Notes: generated from the letters alone by a model not told the origin. A DNA stretch of 64,000 nucleotides from Arthrobacter oryzae (GCF_003634095.1 NZ_RBIR01000005.1:62001-126000); one strand, 5' to 3'. Positions 16,666 to 27,024 are shown, numbered from the stretch's first letter. Numbers and translations: made by a program.

Positions 16666-18327
16666 CTACGCCGGGATGAGCGTGGCCGTCTCGCTGAGCT
16701 CGGCGCCGTCGCGCGCTTCGTGCAGGAAGCGGTCGTAGGCCGGCAGCGTCAGGAAGGCCGGGAACTCGTTGCCGAGCGCGACCTCCTCGAAGATGTCCCG
16801 CGCGTCGGCGAATCGGTCCCCTTCGAACCGCTCCAGCTTGGCGAATTCCTCGTCCAGCATGTCCTCCACCCACTCGCGGGTCACCACGTCGCCGTGGTCC
16901 GTGATGGCGCGGGAGAAGATCCACTGCCACAGCTGCGATCGGGAGATCTCCGCGGTGGCGGCGTCCTCCATCAGGTTGTGGATGGCCACGGCGCCGTTGC
17001 CGCGCAGCCAGGACTCGATGTAGCGGATTCCCACTTCGATGTTGTTCCGGATGCCCTGTTCGGTGATGGTCCCCGTGGTGGAGGCAATGTCGATCAGCGC
17101 GCGGTCGTCCGGCGTGACGTCCTCGCGGAGGCGCTCCAGCTGGTTCGGGCGGCCGGCGAGGACGCCGTCGAACACCTCGCGGCAGACCGGCACCAGGTCC
17201 GGGTGCGCCACCCACGAGCCGTCAAAGCCGTCGGCGGCCTCCCGGGTCTTGTCGGCGCGGACCTTCTCGATGGCGATTGCGTTGGCCTCGGCATCCTTGC
17301 GGTTGGGGACGGCCGCGGCCATCCCGCCGATGGCCATGGCGCCGCGCTTGTGGCAGGCCCGGACCAGCTGTTCGGTGTAGGCGCGCATGAACGGCTGGGT
17401 CATGGTGACCTGGCCGCGGTCCGGGAGCACGAAGCGCGGGCCGCGGGTGCGGAAGTTCTTGATCAGGGAGAAGATGTAGTCCCAGCGGCCGGCGTTCAGG
17501 CCCGCGGCGTGGTCGCGCAGTTCGTAAAGGATCTCCTCCATCTCGAAGGCCGCGGTGATGGTCTCGATCAGCACAGTGGCGCGGATGGTGCCCTGCGGGA
17601 TGTCCAGCAGGTCCTGGGCCAGGATGAAGATGTCGTTCCACAGCCGGGCCTCGAGGTGGTTCTCGATCTTGGGCAGGTAGAAGTACGGCCCCTTGCCCTG
17701 GGCGATCAGGCGGCGGGCGTTGTGGAAGAAGTACAGTCCGAAGTCCACGATCCCGCCGGCGATCGGCGTGCCGTCGATGAGCATGTGCTTTTCCGGCAGG
17801 TGCCAGCCGCGGGGACGGACCACGATCGTGGGCAGCTCCCCGGCCGGGCGCAGCTTGTACTCTTTGCCCTCGGGCGAGGTGAAGTCGATCCTGCGCTCCA
17901 GCGCGTCCGTGAGGTTCAGCTGGCCCTGGATCACGTTGCGCCAGGACGGGGTGGAGGAGTCCTCCATGTCCGCGAGCCACACCTTGGCGCCGGAGTTCAG
18001 CGCGTTGATGGTCATCTTCTTATCCACCGGCCCGGTGATTTCCACCCTGCGGTCCTCCAGGCCCGGGGCCGGGGGAGCGACGCGCCAGTTCGGATCGTTG
18101 CGGACGGACTCGGTCTCACGCAGGAACCGCGGATCCTGGCCCTTGGAGATCTGCTGGCGGCGGTCCTGCCGTGCCTGCAGCAGCTCCTGCCGACGCCCGG
18201 CCGTTGCCCGGTGCAGCTTGGCAACAAAAGCAAGTGCGTCCGGCGTCAGGACCTCGCTCTGCCGGCAAATCGGCTGAGCAGTCAACGTGATCCCGTTGAT
18301 AGTGAAGTTGTCAGTGAAGCTGTTCAT
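16666..18327 (-). CDS. aceB: Malate synthase A
   Basis: A 553-residue enzyme, normal length for malate synthase A, condensing glyoxylate and acetyl-CoA to malate in the glyoxylate shunt. Family landmarks: [21 protein letters not shown], the catalytic-site stretch [69 protein letters not shown] and [24 protein letters not shown] 18327 has AAGGAG about 10 nt upstream; the longer open frame upstream is antisense to aceA and was rejected. It lies downstream of aceA on the same strand, separated by a long hairpin, and RamB is encoded just beyond aceA. Confidence 0.96.
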   Translation of the reverse strand: MNSFTDNFTINGITLTAQPICRQSEVLTPDALAFVAKLHRATAGRRQELLQARQDRRQQISKGQDPRFLRETESVRNDPNWRVAPPAPGLEDRRVEITGPVDKKMTINALNSGAKVWLADMEDSSTPSWRNVIQGQLNLTDALERRIDFTSPEGKEYKLRPAGELPTIVVRPRGWHLPEKHMLIDGTPIAGGIVDFGLYFFHNARRLIAQGKGPYFYLPKIENHLEARLWNDIFILAQDLLDIPQGTIRATVLIETITAAFEMEEILYELRDHAAGLNAGRWDYIFSLIKNFRTRGPRFVLPDRGQVTMTQPFMRAYTEQLVRACHKRGAMAIGGMAAAVPNRKDAEANAIAIEKVRADKTREAADGFDGSWVAHPDLVPVCREVFDGVLAGRPNQLERLREDVTPDDRALIDIASTTGTITEQGIRNNIEVGIRYIESWLRGNGAVAIHNLMEDAATAEISRSQLWQWIFSRAITDHGDVVTREWVEDMLDEEFAKLERFEGDRFADARDIFEEVALGNEFPAFLTLPAYDRFLHEARDGAELSETATLIPA

Positions 18328-18351
18328 GGGAGTTGCTCCTTGAAAGTCCGC

Positions 18352-18414
18352 CGTTGCCCTATCACTTTTGGTCCCCAAAGACGGCCGATGAGGACCATAA
18401 GTGATAGGGCAACG
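18352..18414 (-). terminator. Long hairpin between aceA and aceB
   Basis: Arms 18352-18374 and 18392-18414 pair over 23 bp with one mismatch (outer 16 bp perfect) around a 17-nt loop. It fills most of the aceA-aceB gap. It could terminate part of the aceA transcripts, stabilise the upstream mRNA, or separate two independently regulated genes. No T-tract follows. Confidence 0.6.
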
Positions 18415-18431
18415 GGCGGGGAAGGCTGGGA

Positions 18432-19763
<1,332 letters not shown>

Positions 19764-19930
19764 CTTTGTCTCCTTGGTGGGTCCGGGCCGGCCGGCCTGC
19801 GTCACTGCAGATCCTGGCTGGTGGTTCCCGGATATGAATCTTTCCGTGAGAACTACTTTTCTGCACTTTCCAAGGGGTTTCTAGACCAAAGCTATGGAAA
19901 GAAATGCACTTCTTCGCATATTCTCAATAA
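19764..19930. promoter_or_regulatory. Divergent aceA/ramB control region
   Basis: This 167-bp region is AT-richer than its surroundings. It holds repeated CTTTCC elements at 19840-19845 and 19866-19871 and an inverted GGAAAG at 19896-19901, with TGCA or GTGCA nearby. In corynebacteria RamB binds an A-rich motif with TTTGCAAA; no exact match is visible, so the true binding sites here are not defined. Confidence 0.35.
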
Positions 19931-21415
19931 ATGCATCCCGCCAGCTGGAACCGCCAAGCTTCGTCCCTGCCCTCGCCCGCCGTGCCCGAGGTGGACGTGA
20001 TCAGCATGGGCCGCCGCGTCCGCCACCTGCGCAAGGCGGCGGGCCTTACGCTCGACGCCCTGAGCGCCGCCGTCGGGACCGCCCCCAGCCAGCTGAGCCT
20101 GATCGAAAACGGCAAGCGCGAACCCAAGCTCGGACTGCTCCAGCAGCTTGCCGCGGCCCTCGGGGTCAGCATCGACGAGCTCCTCGGCGCGGAGCCGCCC
20201 AACCGCCGCGCCGCGCTGGAAATCGAGCTGGAACGCTACCAGCGCAGCCCCATTTACGAGTCCCTCAACCTGCCGAAAATCCGCATCAGCTCACGGCTTC
20301 CCATGGATGTGCTGGAGTCCATGGTGGGCCTGCAGCACGAGCTTGAGCGCCGGCTCAACGAGCAGGTTGCGACGCCGGAGGAGGCCCGCCGCGCCAACGG
20401 GGGCCTCCGGGCCATGATGCGGGAGCGGAACAACTACTTCCCGGAGTACGAGGCCGAGGCGCAGAAGGTCCTGGCCTCGGTGGGCCACACGAGCGGACCT
20501 CTCTCCCACCACGTCATCGCGGACATCGCCGGGCACCTCGGGTTCAGCCTCCATCACGTGGGGGACCTGCCGCATTCCACCCGCTCGGTGACGGATCTTA
20601 AGAACCGCAGAATTTACCTCACGCAGAACGCCCGCAGCGACCACGACCCCAGATCCGTGCTGCTGCAGGCCCTGGGCCACTACGTGCTGTGCCACCAGAC
20701 GCCGTCGAACTACCGGGACTTCCTAATGCAGCGCGTGGCCACGAATTACTTCGCCGCCGCCCTCCTGCTGCCCGAGCAGGCCACGGTGGAGTTCCTGCAG
20801 CGGGCCAAGCAGGCCAAGGAGATCGCCGTCGAGGACATCCGGGACGCCTTCGCCGTCTCCTACGAGACCGCGGCGCACCGGTTCACCAACCTCGCCACCC
20901 AGCACCTGGACATCCGCACGCACTTTCAGAAGACCCACAAGAGCGGCATCATCTACAAGGCCTACGAGAACGACGGCGTCACGTTCCCGCAGGACCACAC
21001 CGGCGCGATCGAGGGCCAGCCGTCCTGCAAAAACTGGACCTCGCGGGTGGTCTTCGACGTCCCGGACAAGTTCAGCGCCTACAACCAGTACACCGACACC
21101 CCGGCCGGGACGTACTGGTGCACGGCCCGGACGGAGCGCTCCGCCAACGGCGAGTTCTCGCTCTCGGTCGGGGTCCCGTATGCGCATGTGAAGTGGTTCC
21201 GCGGCCGGGACACCACCGAGCGGTCCAAGTCCACGTGCCCGGACGAAAGCTGCTGCCGCCGCCCGCCGGCGTCACTGACGGCCGAGTGGGCCGGGAACGC
21301 CTGGCCCTCGGCCCGGGCCCACTCCCACCTGCTCGCCGCCATGCCGCCGGGCGCCTTCCCCGGCGTGGACGAGACCGAGGTGTACTCGTTCCTGCAGGCC
21401 CACTCCGGGAGCTGA
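19931..21415 (+). CDS. ramB: RamB-type XRE regulator of acetate metabolism
   Basis: Up to 494 residues (ATG 19931; ATG 20006 would give 469 residues beginning just before the helix-turn-helix). The XRE domain reads RVRHLRKAAGLTLDALSAAVGTAPSQLSLIENGKREP. The middle is IrrE/ImmA-like, but the zinc-protease HExxH is replaced by ALGHYVLCHQ, so it is probably not a peptidase. The C-terminal domain contains CPDESCC and matches the short-chain fatty acyl regulator layout. RamB in Corynebacterium glutamicum represses aceA and aceB and responds to the carbon source; the divergent position beside aceA supports the same role here. Confidence 0.88.
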   Translation: MHPASWNRQASSLPSPAVPEVDVISMGRRVRHLRKAAGLTLDALSAAVGTAPSQLSLIENGKREPKLGLLQQLAAALGVSIDELLGAEPPNRRAALEIELERYQRSPIYESLNLPKIRISSRLPMDVLESMVGLQHELERRLNEQVATPEEARRANGGLRAMMRERNNYFPEYEAEAQKVLASVGHTSGPLSHHVIADIAGHLGFSLHHVGDLPHSTRSVTDLKNRRIYLTQNARSDHDPRSVLLQALGHYVLCHQTPSNYRDFLMQRVATNYFAAALLLPEQATVEFLQRAKQAKEIAVEDIRDAFAVSYETAAHRFTNLATQHLDIRTHFQKTHKSGIIYKAYENDGVTFPQDHTGAIEGQPSCKNWTSRVVFDVPDKFSAYNQYTDTPAGTYWCTARTERSANGEFSLSVGVPYAHVKWFRGRDTTERSKSTCPDESCCRRPPASLTAEWAGNAWPSARAHSHLLAAMPPGAFPGVDETEVYSFLQAHSGS

Positions 21416-21480
21416 GCGGCGCAGGTTCTGTGGCTTGCCGCACGACGCCCCCGCAGTTTTCGTCGGATCTCTCGTGACGC

Positions 21481-21984
21481 TCACGCACTGTTGCGGGGGA
21501 CCTGACGACCGTTGCCGGCTCGCTTGCGCGGCCGCCCTGCGGCGAGACATTTCTCGTTGAGCACTCCGTGGTGGAGGACGTCATGCAAAACCCGGTGGCT
21601 TTCGTCAGTGCCGGTCCAGCGCCCGGTGTCCTTCAGGAAGTGCATGTATGCAAACAGTGAGGCAGAGAAAAAGGATGCAATATCGGCATCGTGCTCATTG
21701 AGCGCGTCCACGAATTCAGCGATAAGACCGGGGTCCATTGCGGTCACTGCGGCGCCGCCAGAGATTTCGGCGTAAATCGGGAAGAACGTGGTCAATTGCT
21801 CCAGAACGGGAACAACGTCTGGCAAGATCCCGTGCTCCCGGTGCCAATGCACAAATGCGATCAGGGGACCCTGTTCCTGTTCGCCTGGGTTCGACGCAGC
21901 GGGAGCTGGTCCGGGGGCGGGTTTCCCGGTCCCGCGCCCGCTGGGGCTCCGACGTGTCGGCTGACGACGTGATTTCTTGGCCAA
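21481..21984 (-). CDS. Hypothetical protein
   Basis: A 167-residue protein of unknown function. I placed the start at TTG 21984 (MAKKSRRQPTRRS), since GAGGA lies 7 nt upstream; a TTG two codons earlier is the alternative. The basic, Pro/Ala-rich N terminus (about 35 residues) is followed by a helical domain: LIAFVHWHREHGILPDVVPVLEQLTTFFPIY, then IAEFVDALNEHDADIASFFSASLFAYMHFLKDTGRW, and a basic tail. No membrane segment or enzyme motif is seen. It is divergent from poxB across 220 bp and convergent with ramB. Coding is supported by continuous helix-like residue patterns rather than by known homology. Confidence 0.55.
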   Translation of the reverse strand: MAKKSRRQPTRRSPSGRGTGKPAPGPAPAASNPGEQEQGPLIAFVHWHREHGILPDVVPVLEQLTTFFPIYAEISGGAAVTAMDPGLIAEFVDALNEHDADIASFFSASLFAYMHFLKDTGRWTGTDESHRVLHDVLHHGVLNEKCLAAGRPRKRAGNGRQVPRNSA

Positions 21985-22204
21985 AATCAATCCTCACTCT
22001 GGGTTGTGGCAAGACGCGGACCATCTACCAAAACGCTATGAGTTGGGAACGCGGGGCCTCAAGGACGGGCAGCCGTATGTGGAAAAACCGGGCCGCACAG
22101 GGCCACCTCCCGTACGCCGACACCCGGAAGTCTGGGCCCCCGCCATGCCGGGAAGACTATATTGGCCTGTGTCAGCCCATCGATCTTCGCGGGAGCGTGC
22201 ACCC

Positions 22205-23953
22205 ATGGCCAAGGAACTTGCCACCCAGCTCATCGAACAACTCCAGGCTGCCGGCGTGCAGCGCATTTACGGGATCGTGGGGGACAGCCTCAACCCGATC
22301 GTCGACGCCGTCCGCACGACCGGCGGCTCGCAGCAGGGCGGCATTGACTGGATCCATGTCCGGCACGAAGAAGCCGCCGCCTTCGCCGCGGCGGCGGAAG
22401 CCCAGCTGACCGGTCGGCTGGCTGTGTGCGCCGGCTCCTGCGGCCCGGGCAACCTGCACCTGATCAACGGGCTGTACGACGCCAACCGCTCCGGGGCGCC
22501 GGTGCTGGCCATCGCCTCGCACATCCCAAGCAAGCAGATCGGCAGCAGTTTCTTCCAGGAAACCCACCCGGACCGGCTCTTCAACGAATGCTCGGTCTAC
22601 TCCGAGCTGGTCAGTACCGCCGAACAGGCGCCGCGGGTCATGCACAGCGCCATCCAGCACGCCGTGGGGCTCCGGGGCGTCGCCGTCGTGACCCTTCCGG
22701 GGGATATCGCCGGCCTCGAAGCGACCGCTCCCACCCCGGCCCCGGCCGCCTTCCGGCCGGCGACGCTGACTCCGGACCCCGCCAGCGTGCAGGAGCTGGC
22801 GGACGCCATCAATGCCGCCGGGAAGGTGGCCATCTTTGCCGGGGCCGGCGTCGAGGGCGCGCACGACGAGGTGGTGGCGCTCGCCGAGCTGATCGGGGCG
22901 CCAATCGGCCACTCGCTCCGCGGCAAGGACTTCATGCAGTACGACAACCCCTACGACATCGGGATGACCGGGCTGCTGGGCTACGGCGCGGCGGCCGAGG
23001 GCATCGAGGATGCGGACCTGCTGATCCTGCTCGGCACCGACTTCCCCTATGACCAGTTCCTCCCGGGCACCCGTACGGCGCAGGTGGACCGGGCCGCCCA
23101 CAGGCTGGGGCGGCGGACCGACGTCGACGTCGCCGTGCACGGCGAGGTCCTCCCCACGCTCGCTGCCCTCATGCCGCTGCTTACGCCCAAGAAAAGCCGC
23201 CGATTCCTGGACGCGATGCTGAAGAAACACGACCGGCTCATGAACAAAGCCGTCGGCGCGTACACCCGGAACGTGGGCAAGAAGCAGCCGATCCACCCGG
23301 AATACGCGGCATCGCTGCTCGACCAGATAGCGGCCGATGACGCGATCTTCACCGCGGACACCGGCATGTGCAACGTCTGGACCGCGCGGTACATCAACCC
23401 GCTGGGCACCCGCCGGCTGATCGGGTCCTACCTGCACGGCTCCATGGCCAACGCGCTGCCGCACGCGATCGGCGCCCAACTGGCCTACCCGGGCCGGCAG
23501 GTGGTTTCGGTCTCCGGCGACGGCGGCCTGTCCATGCTGCTGGGCGAGCTCATCACGGCTGCCGCGCACCGGCTGCCGATCAATGTGGTGGTCTTCAACA
23601 ACTCCACGCTGGGCATGGTGAAACTTGAAATGCTCGTCGACGGGCTGCCCGACTTCGGCGTGGACGTCCCGGACGCCAACTATGCCGACGTCGCCCGGGC
23701 CCTGGGATTCCACGCCGTCCGCGTCACGGACCCGTCCCGCATCGAGGCCGCGTACCGGGAGGCCTTCGCGCACCCCGGGCCGTCCCTCGTGGAGCTCATC
23801 ACCGACCCCAAGGCGCTGTCCCTCCCGCCGAAGATCAAGGGCGCGCAGGTCCTGGGCTTTGCCACGGCCATGTCCAAGGTGGTCCTCAACCGGGGCGCCG
23901 GCGAGGCCGTCAGCATGGCCCGGAGCAACCTGCGCAACATCCCGCGGCGCTGA
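22205..23953 (+). CDS. poxB: Pyruvate dehydrogenase (quinone) / pyruvate oxidase
   Basis: A 582-residue thiamine-diphosphate enzyme that oxidises pyruvate to acetate and CO2 with electrons passed to quinone at the membrane. Seen: IYGIVGDSLNPIVDAVR, the catalytic glutamate in WIHVRHEEAAAFAAAAEA, GSCGPGNLHLINGLYDA, and the diphosphate-binding motif SGDGGLSMLLGELITAAAHRLPINVVVFNN. The start ATG 22205 follows GGGAG; the frame is open further upstream but the homology begins here. The closeness of the glyoxylate genes is metabolically sensible, because the product acetate is used through that route, but co-regulation is not shown. Confidence 0.93.
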   Translation: MAKELATQLIEQLQAAGVQRIYGIVGDSLNPIVDAVRTTGGSQQGGIDWIHVRHEEAAAFAAAAEAQLTGRLAVCAGSCGPGNLHLINGLYDANRSGAPVLAIASHIPSKQIGSSFFQETHPDRLFNECSVYSELVSTAEQAPRVMHSAIQHAVGLRGVAVVTLPGDIAGLEATAPTPAPAAFRPATLTPDPASVQELADAINAAGKVAIFAGAGVEGAHDEVVALAELIGAPIGHSLRGKDFMQYDNPYDIGMTGLLGYGAAAEGIEDADLLILLGTDFPYDQFLPGTRTAQVDRAAHRLGRRTDVDVAVHGEVLPTLAALMPLLTPKKSRRFLDAMLKKHDRLMNKAVGAYTRNVGKKQPIHPEYAASLLDQIAADDAIFTADTGMCNVWTARYINPLGTRRLIGSYLHGSMANALPHAIGAQLAYPGRQVVSVSGDGGLSMLLGELITAAAHRLPINVVVFNNSTLGMVKLEMLVDGLPDFGVDVPDANYADVARALGFHAVRVTDPSRIEAAYREAFAHPGPSLVELITDPKALSLPPKIKGAQVLGFATAMSKVVLNRGAGEAVSMARSNLRNIPRR

Positions 23954-23960
23954 GGCCCGC

Positions 23961-24064
23961 TCGGTTCGCCGGTGCCTCCGGAGCCTCGGGATTTCTCGAG
24001 TTCGCCGGAGCCTCGCGAGTTCGCCGGAGGCTTCCGGCGAACTGGCGGCTTTCCGGCGAATTGG
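23961..24064. repeat. GAGTTCGCCGGA-type palindromic repeat cluster
   Basis: Several copies of the core TTCGCCGG(A) in both orientations lie between the convergent poxB and thiD-like genes. The best hairpin is an exact 11-bp inverted repeat, arms 24018-24028 and 24033-24043 with loop GGCT. Related elements occur at 31570-31637 and 58942-58990. Confidence 0.65.
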
Positions 24065-24111
24065 GCGGTTTGTGGCGGTCAGCCGTTCCGTCCGGCGCCC
24101 CCTGCGGCGAC

Positions 24112-25008
24112 TTAGCGCGGTCCGCCCTGCCAGAGCGCGTCGAACGGGGCACCTGAGGCCACCCGGTTCCGGATTCCCGCGGTCACAAACGCCTTGGCCG
24201 TGCGGGCCGCAGCCAGCGGCGTCGCGCCCTTGGCGAGCTCGGCCGTCACGGCCGCGGCCAGCGAGCACCCGGCGCCGGACACGGCCACGTCGCCCACCTT
24301 CGGGGCGGAGAGAACCTCCAGGGTTTCGCCGTCGTAGTAGACGTCGACGGCGTCCGGGCCCTCCAGCCGCACGCCGCCCTTGGCGAGGACGGCGGCGCCG
24401 CTGAGTTCGTGGATGCGGACCGCGGCGGCCTTGAGCGACTCGACGTCGGTGATTTCCAGCCCGGAGAGCGACTCGGCCTCGAAGTGGTTCGGCGTGACGA
24501 AAGTGGCCAGCGGCAGGATTCGGGACTTGAGCGCCTGGTCGGTGTCCAGGGCGTGCCCCGGCTCCTGGCCCTTGCAGATCAGCACTGGATCGAGCACCAC
24601 GTTGGCGAACTGCCCGGCGGCCAGCGCCGCGGCCACGGTCGAGATCGTCGCGGGGCTCCCCAGCATGCCGATCTTGACGGTATCCAGCACGGCCGGTGCG
24701 CCGGACGCGGCACCGTAGGCCGCCGTCGTCGCCTCCAACTGGTCGGCGATGACCTGCTGGTCCACCGGGACGAAACGGTGGTTCCAGTTGTCCTTGGGGT
24801 CGAACGAAACGATGCAGGTCAGGTTCGCGATCCCGAAGACGCCGAGTTCTTGGAACGTCTTCAGGTCAGCCTGCGCGCCGGCCCCGCCGGTCGCTTCAGA
24901 GCCTGCGATGGTCAGGGCGACGGCGGGGGAAGAGGCGGTGCCGGCGGTGGCGGCGGCACCGGGATCGGAAGCAGTCAAGACGGCGGCATCGAATGCGGTA
25001 GAAGTCAT
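24112..25008 (-). CDS. ThiD/PdxK-type kinase (hydroxymethylpyrimidine or pyridoxine kinase)
   Basis: A 298-residue ribokinase-like kinase. The N-terminal substrate motif ALTIAGSEATGGAGAQADLKTFQELGVFG is close to ThiD (GSDSxGGAGIQADLKT), followed by VVLDPVLICKG, LATFVTPNHFEAESLSG and the C-terminal catalytic/anion-hole motif VAVSGAGCSLAAAVTAELAKG, with the GAGC cysteine found in ThiD-like enzymes. The first 30 residues are Ala-rich and probably disordered. It may phosphorylate hydroxymethylpyrimidine (phosphate) or B6 vitamers; the two are hard to separate by eye. It stands alone, with no other thi genes and no visible TPP riboswitch. ATG 25008 was preferred over an upstream in-frame start. 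Confidence 0.75.
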   Translation of the reverse strand: MTSTAFDAAVLTASDPGAAATAGTASSPAVALTIAGSEATGGAGAQADLKTFQELGVFGIANLTCIVSFDPKDNWNHRFVPVDQQVIADQLEATTAAYGAASGAPAVLDTVKIGMLGSPATISTVAAALAAGQFANVVLDPVLICKGQEPGHALDTDQALKSRILPLATFVTPNHFEAESLSGLEITDVESLKAAAVRIHELSGAAVLAKGGVRLEGPDAVDVYYDGETLEVLSAPKVGDVAVSGAGCSLAAAVTAELAKGATPLAAARTAKAFVTAGIRNRVASGAPFDALWQGGPR

Positions 25009-25180
25009 GGTTCCATCCTGCCATCCCGCTAAAACCGCCCGCATTGTGCTGATGAACAGGCATTTCATGAACAATATGACTGCTGCTCTGGTTCGGCATC
25101 CTTTTCACATGGCCGCTCCTTTGGCCCTCGCCGGATCCAGGAAGGTAGTGCCGCCGCGCTGAACGTATCGGCGCCCGGGT

Positions 25181-25250
25181 CGCCGGAATGCTGCGGGGTC
25201 GCCGCACGGTTGCGGCGACCCCGCAGCACAGCGGCGAATTCGCGACTCGG
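25181..25250. repeat. 70-bp repeat, copy 1, with terminator-like hairpin
   Basis: This element begins CGCCGGAATGCTGCGG and contains a perfect 18-bp inverted repeat (25189-25206 and 25211-25228, CGGT loop), ending in GCGGCGAATTCGCG. A second copy lies at 26948-27017 in the same orientation. It is immediately 3' of the permease gene and can terminate it. Confidence 0.7.
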
Positions 25251-25253
25251 AGC

Positions 25254-26036
25254 CTACTGGGCGTTGTCCGCGAACCGCAGTTGCAGCAGTGTGGCGGCGA
25301 TGCCCACTGCGAACGTCCCCGTGAGCACCACATAGCTGGCCGCCGGAAGCGAGTCCACCGGATCGGCCACCACACCGATCAGGAGCGGGACGATCGAATA
25401 GGGGAACCACTCCGCCCAGCCGGTCCTGCCGAAGAGATTTCCAAGGGCCAGCATCACGAGCGAGAACGCGATGGGAGCCACTTCGCCTCGGCTCCAGACG
25501 GCGATCCAGGAGATCACCGGCGCGAGCAGGAACGAAATCACGGCAGCGAGGAAAACATTCGCGATTCCGGTCCCGGCCAGCGCCGCCGAGAACCCCGGGA
25601 GCCCCATCGCCAGCCCGATCCCCAGCGCCTCAATCAGGACTATGACGACGAGCGCCATCCACCACGCCGCCGCGACCGCCAGCTTGGCCAGGGCGAACCA
25701 ATGACGGGCCACGGGCAGCGCCAGCATGTTCTTGGCAGTGGCATCACGGTACTCCCGGCCGAACAGGTAGGCGACGATGAACGCCAGCAGCAGCATCCCG
25801 CCGACGCCAATGATCAGCGTGAGCATGTAGAAGTATTCGGGCCACGTGGCCTCGAGCCCGGCGAGGTTGGCTTTGGTGCCCAGAAGACCCAACTCGGCCG
25901 CCCGCCCCGGTTCGCGCACGATCCACATGAACAGAGCGATCCCGAGCGGCATCAGCCCGAGCACGGCCAGGGTGGCCCACGGCGCCTTGGAATGATGGAG
26001 CTTCCTGAACTCGGTGGCGAGAACCTGACCAAACAT
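25254..26036 (-). CDS. ABC-2 type transporter permease
   Basis: A 260-residue membrane protein with six hydrophobic segments. The N-terminal amphipathic MFGQVLATEFRKLHHSKAPW is typical of ABC-2 exporters; VAYLFGREYRDATAKNMLALPVAR is the usual cytoplasmic coupling loop between membrane segments 2 and 3. ATG 26036 overlaps the stop of the ATPase gene by one base, so both are made from one mRNA. Related two-gene systems export drugs, lantibiotics or unknown lipids; the substrate here is unknown. Confidence 0.85.
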   Translation of the reverse strand: MFGQVLATEFRKLHHSKAPWATLAVLGLMPLGIALFMWIVREPGRAAELGLLGTKANLAGLEATWPEYFYMLTLIIGVGGMLLLAFIVAYLFGREYRDATAKNMLALPVARHWFALAKLAVAAAWWMALVVIVLIEALGIGLAMGLPGFSAALAGTGIANVFLAAVISFLLAPVISWIAVWSRGEVAPIAFSLVMLALGNLFGRTGWAEWFPYSIVPLLIGVVADPVDSLPAASYVVLTGTFAVGIAATLLQLRFADNAQ

Positions 26037-26845
26037 CAGGCATCGCCGGCCGTGGACGACGAGCCACTTACCGGGCGGTCCCCGGTGCGCGCGAGGAAGT
26101 AGCGCTCGAGATCCAGCGTGAGCAGCGCCTGCTCGCGCTCCTCCGGCGTGTAGGCCTCAGTTGCGAAGGCGCGCGCCTTCGCGGCGAGTTCATCGCGCGA
26201 CGACTCCTCGATGAGGCGGCCGTCGTGGACGATGCCGATGCGATCCGCCAGATGGGCGATCTCGGCGAGGATGTGACTCGACATGAAGACAGTGACGCCG
26301 CGTTCGTCCGCGAGCGAGCGGAGCAGCTCACGGATCTCGACGATGCCGGCCGGGTCGAGGCCGTTGGCGGGCTCGTCGAGCACCAGCAGTTCGGGGGAGT
26401 GCAGCAGCGCGCGGGCGAGTGCGAGGCGCTGCTTGTTGCCGAGTGAGAGTTGCCCGGCCCGCCGGTCCGCGTAGGCATCGAGGCGCAGCAGCCCGATCGA
26501 GTCGGCGACCGCGCGCGGCGGCGAACTGGTAAGGCGCCGCTGGATATCCAAGTTCTCGCGCACAGTGAGGTTGGGGTAGGCAGTCGCTGTCTCGACCAGG
26601 AAACCGATCTTCGAGAAGACTTTCGTCTCGCCGGGCCGGATGCGCCGGCCGAGCACCGCAATGTCGCCACTACTCGGACGGATCAGGCCGAGCACCATGC
26701 GGATCGTGGTCGTCTTACCCGCCCCGTTCCTGCCGAGGAACCCGTAAATCTCGCCTCGGCGGACGTCGAGGTCGAGCGAGTCGACGGCGGTGACATCGCG
26801 GTACCGCTTGACGAGGGCGCGAGTGGAAACCGCGGTGTCAGGCAT
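26036..26845 (-). CDS. ABC transporter ATP-binding protein (ABC-2 exporter)
   Basis: A 269-residue ATPase. Walker A GRNGAGKTTT is near residue 38, the signature is LSLGNKQRLALARALL (LSLGN in place of LSGGQ, common in this group), Walker B is LLVLDEPANGLDP, and the switch histidine is in VFMSSHIL. The C terminus carries an extra 50 residues with YTPEEREQALLTLDLERYFLARTGDRPVSG. ATG 26845 was chosen because the ATPase fold starts 10 residues later. It forms an operon with the permease at 25254; the pair is flanked by two copies of a 70-bp repeat. Confidence 0.88.
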   Translation of the reverse strand: MPDTAVSTRALVKRYRDVTAVDSLDLDVRRGEIYGFLGRNGAGKTTTIRMVLGLIRPSSGDIAVLGRRIRPGETKVFSKIGFLVETATAYPNLTVRENLDIQRRLTSSPPRAVADSIGLLRLDAYADRRAGQLSLGNKQRLALARALLHSPELLVLDEPANGLDPAGIVEIRELLRSLADERGVTVFMSSHILAEIAHLADRIGIVHDGRLIEESSRDELAAKARAFATEAYTPEEREQALLTLDLERYFLARTGDRPVSGSSSTAGDA

Positions 26846-26947
26846 CCGTCTCCTCCATGGCCCCATCCTGCCACCAGGCCGGGAGTGTTGACAGGGGCAG
26901 GGCGGGTGCACCGGGGCGGGGGCGTCCCCTGCTGCCTGTGACCAGCC

Positions 26948-27017
26948 CGCCGGAACGCTGCGGCATCGCCGCAAGGCCACGGCGACCCCGGAACGTCGCG
27001 GCGAATTCGCGGGTCGG
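26948..27017. repeat. 70-bp repeat, copy 2
   Basis: Same order of blocks as copy 1 at 25181-25250: CGCCGGAACGCTGCGG, then TCGCCGCA, CGGCGACCCC and GCGGCGAATTCGCG. The long stem of copy 1 is only partly preserved here. It lies just 3' of the AbiEi/DUF559-like gene ending at 27025 and 5' of the ATPase gene. Confidence 0.65.
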
Positions 27018-27024
27018 CGCCGTA

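Noticed and set aside
22172..24268. 698-residue minus-strand frame opposite poxB
   Set aside because: Composition is Arg/Gly/Val-rich with no motif; antisense shadow of poxB.
25009..25180. Possible TPP riboswitch before the ThiD/PdxK-type gene
   Set aside because: I found no CTGAGA-type thi-box elements or suitable stems upstream of the start.
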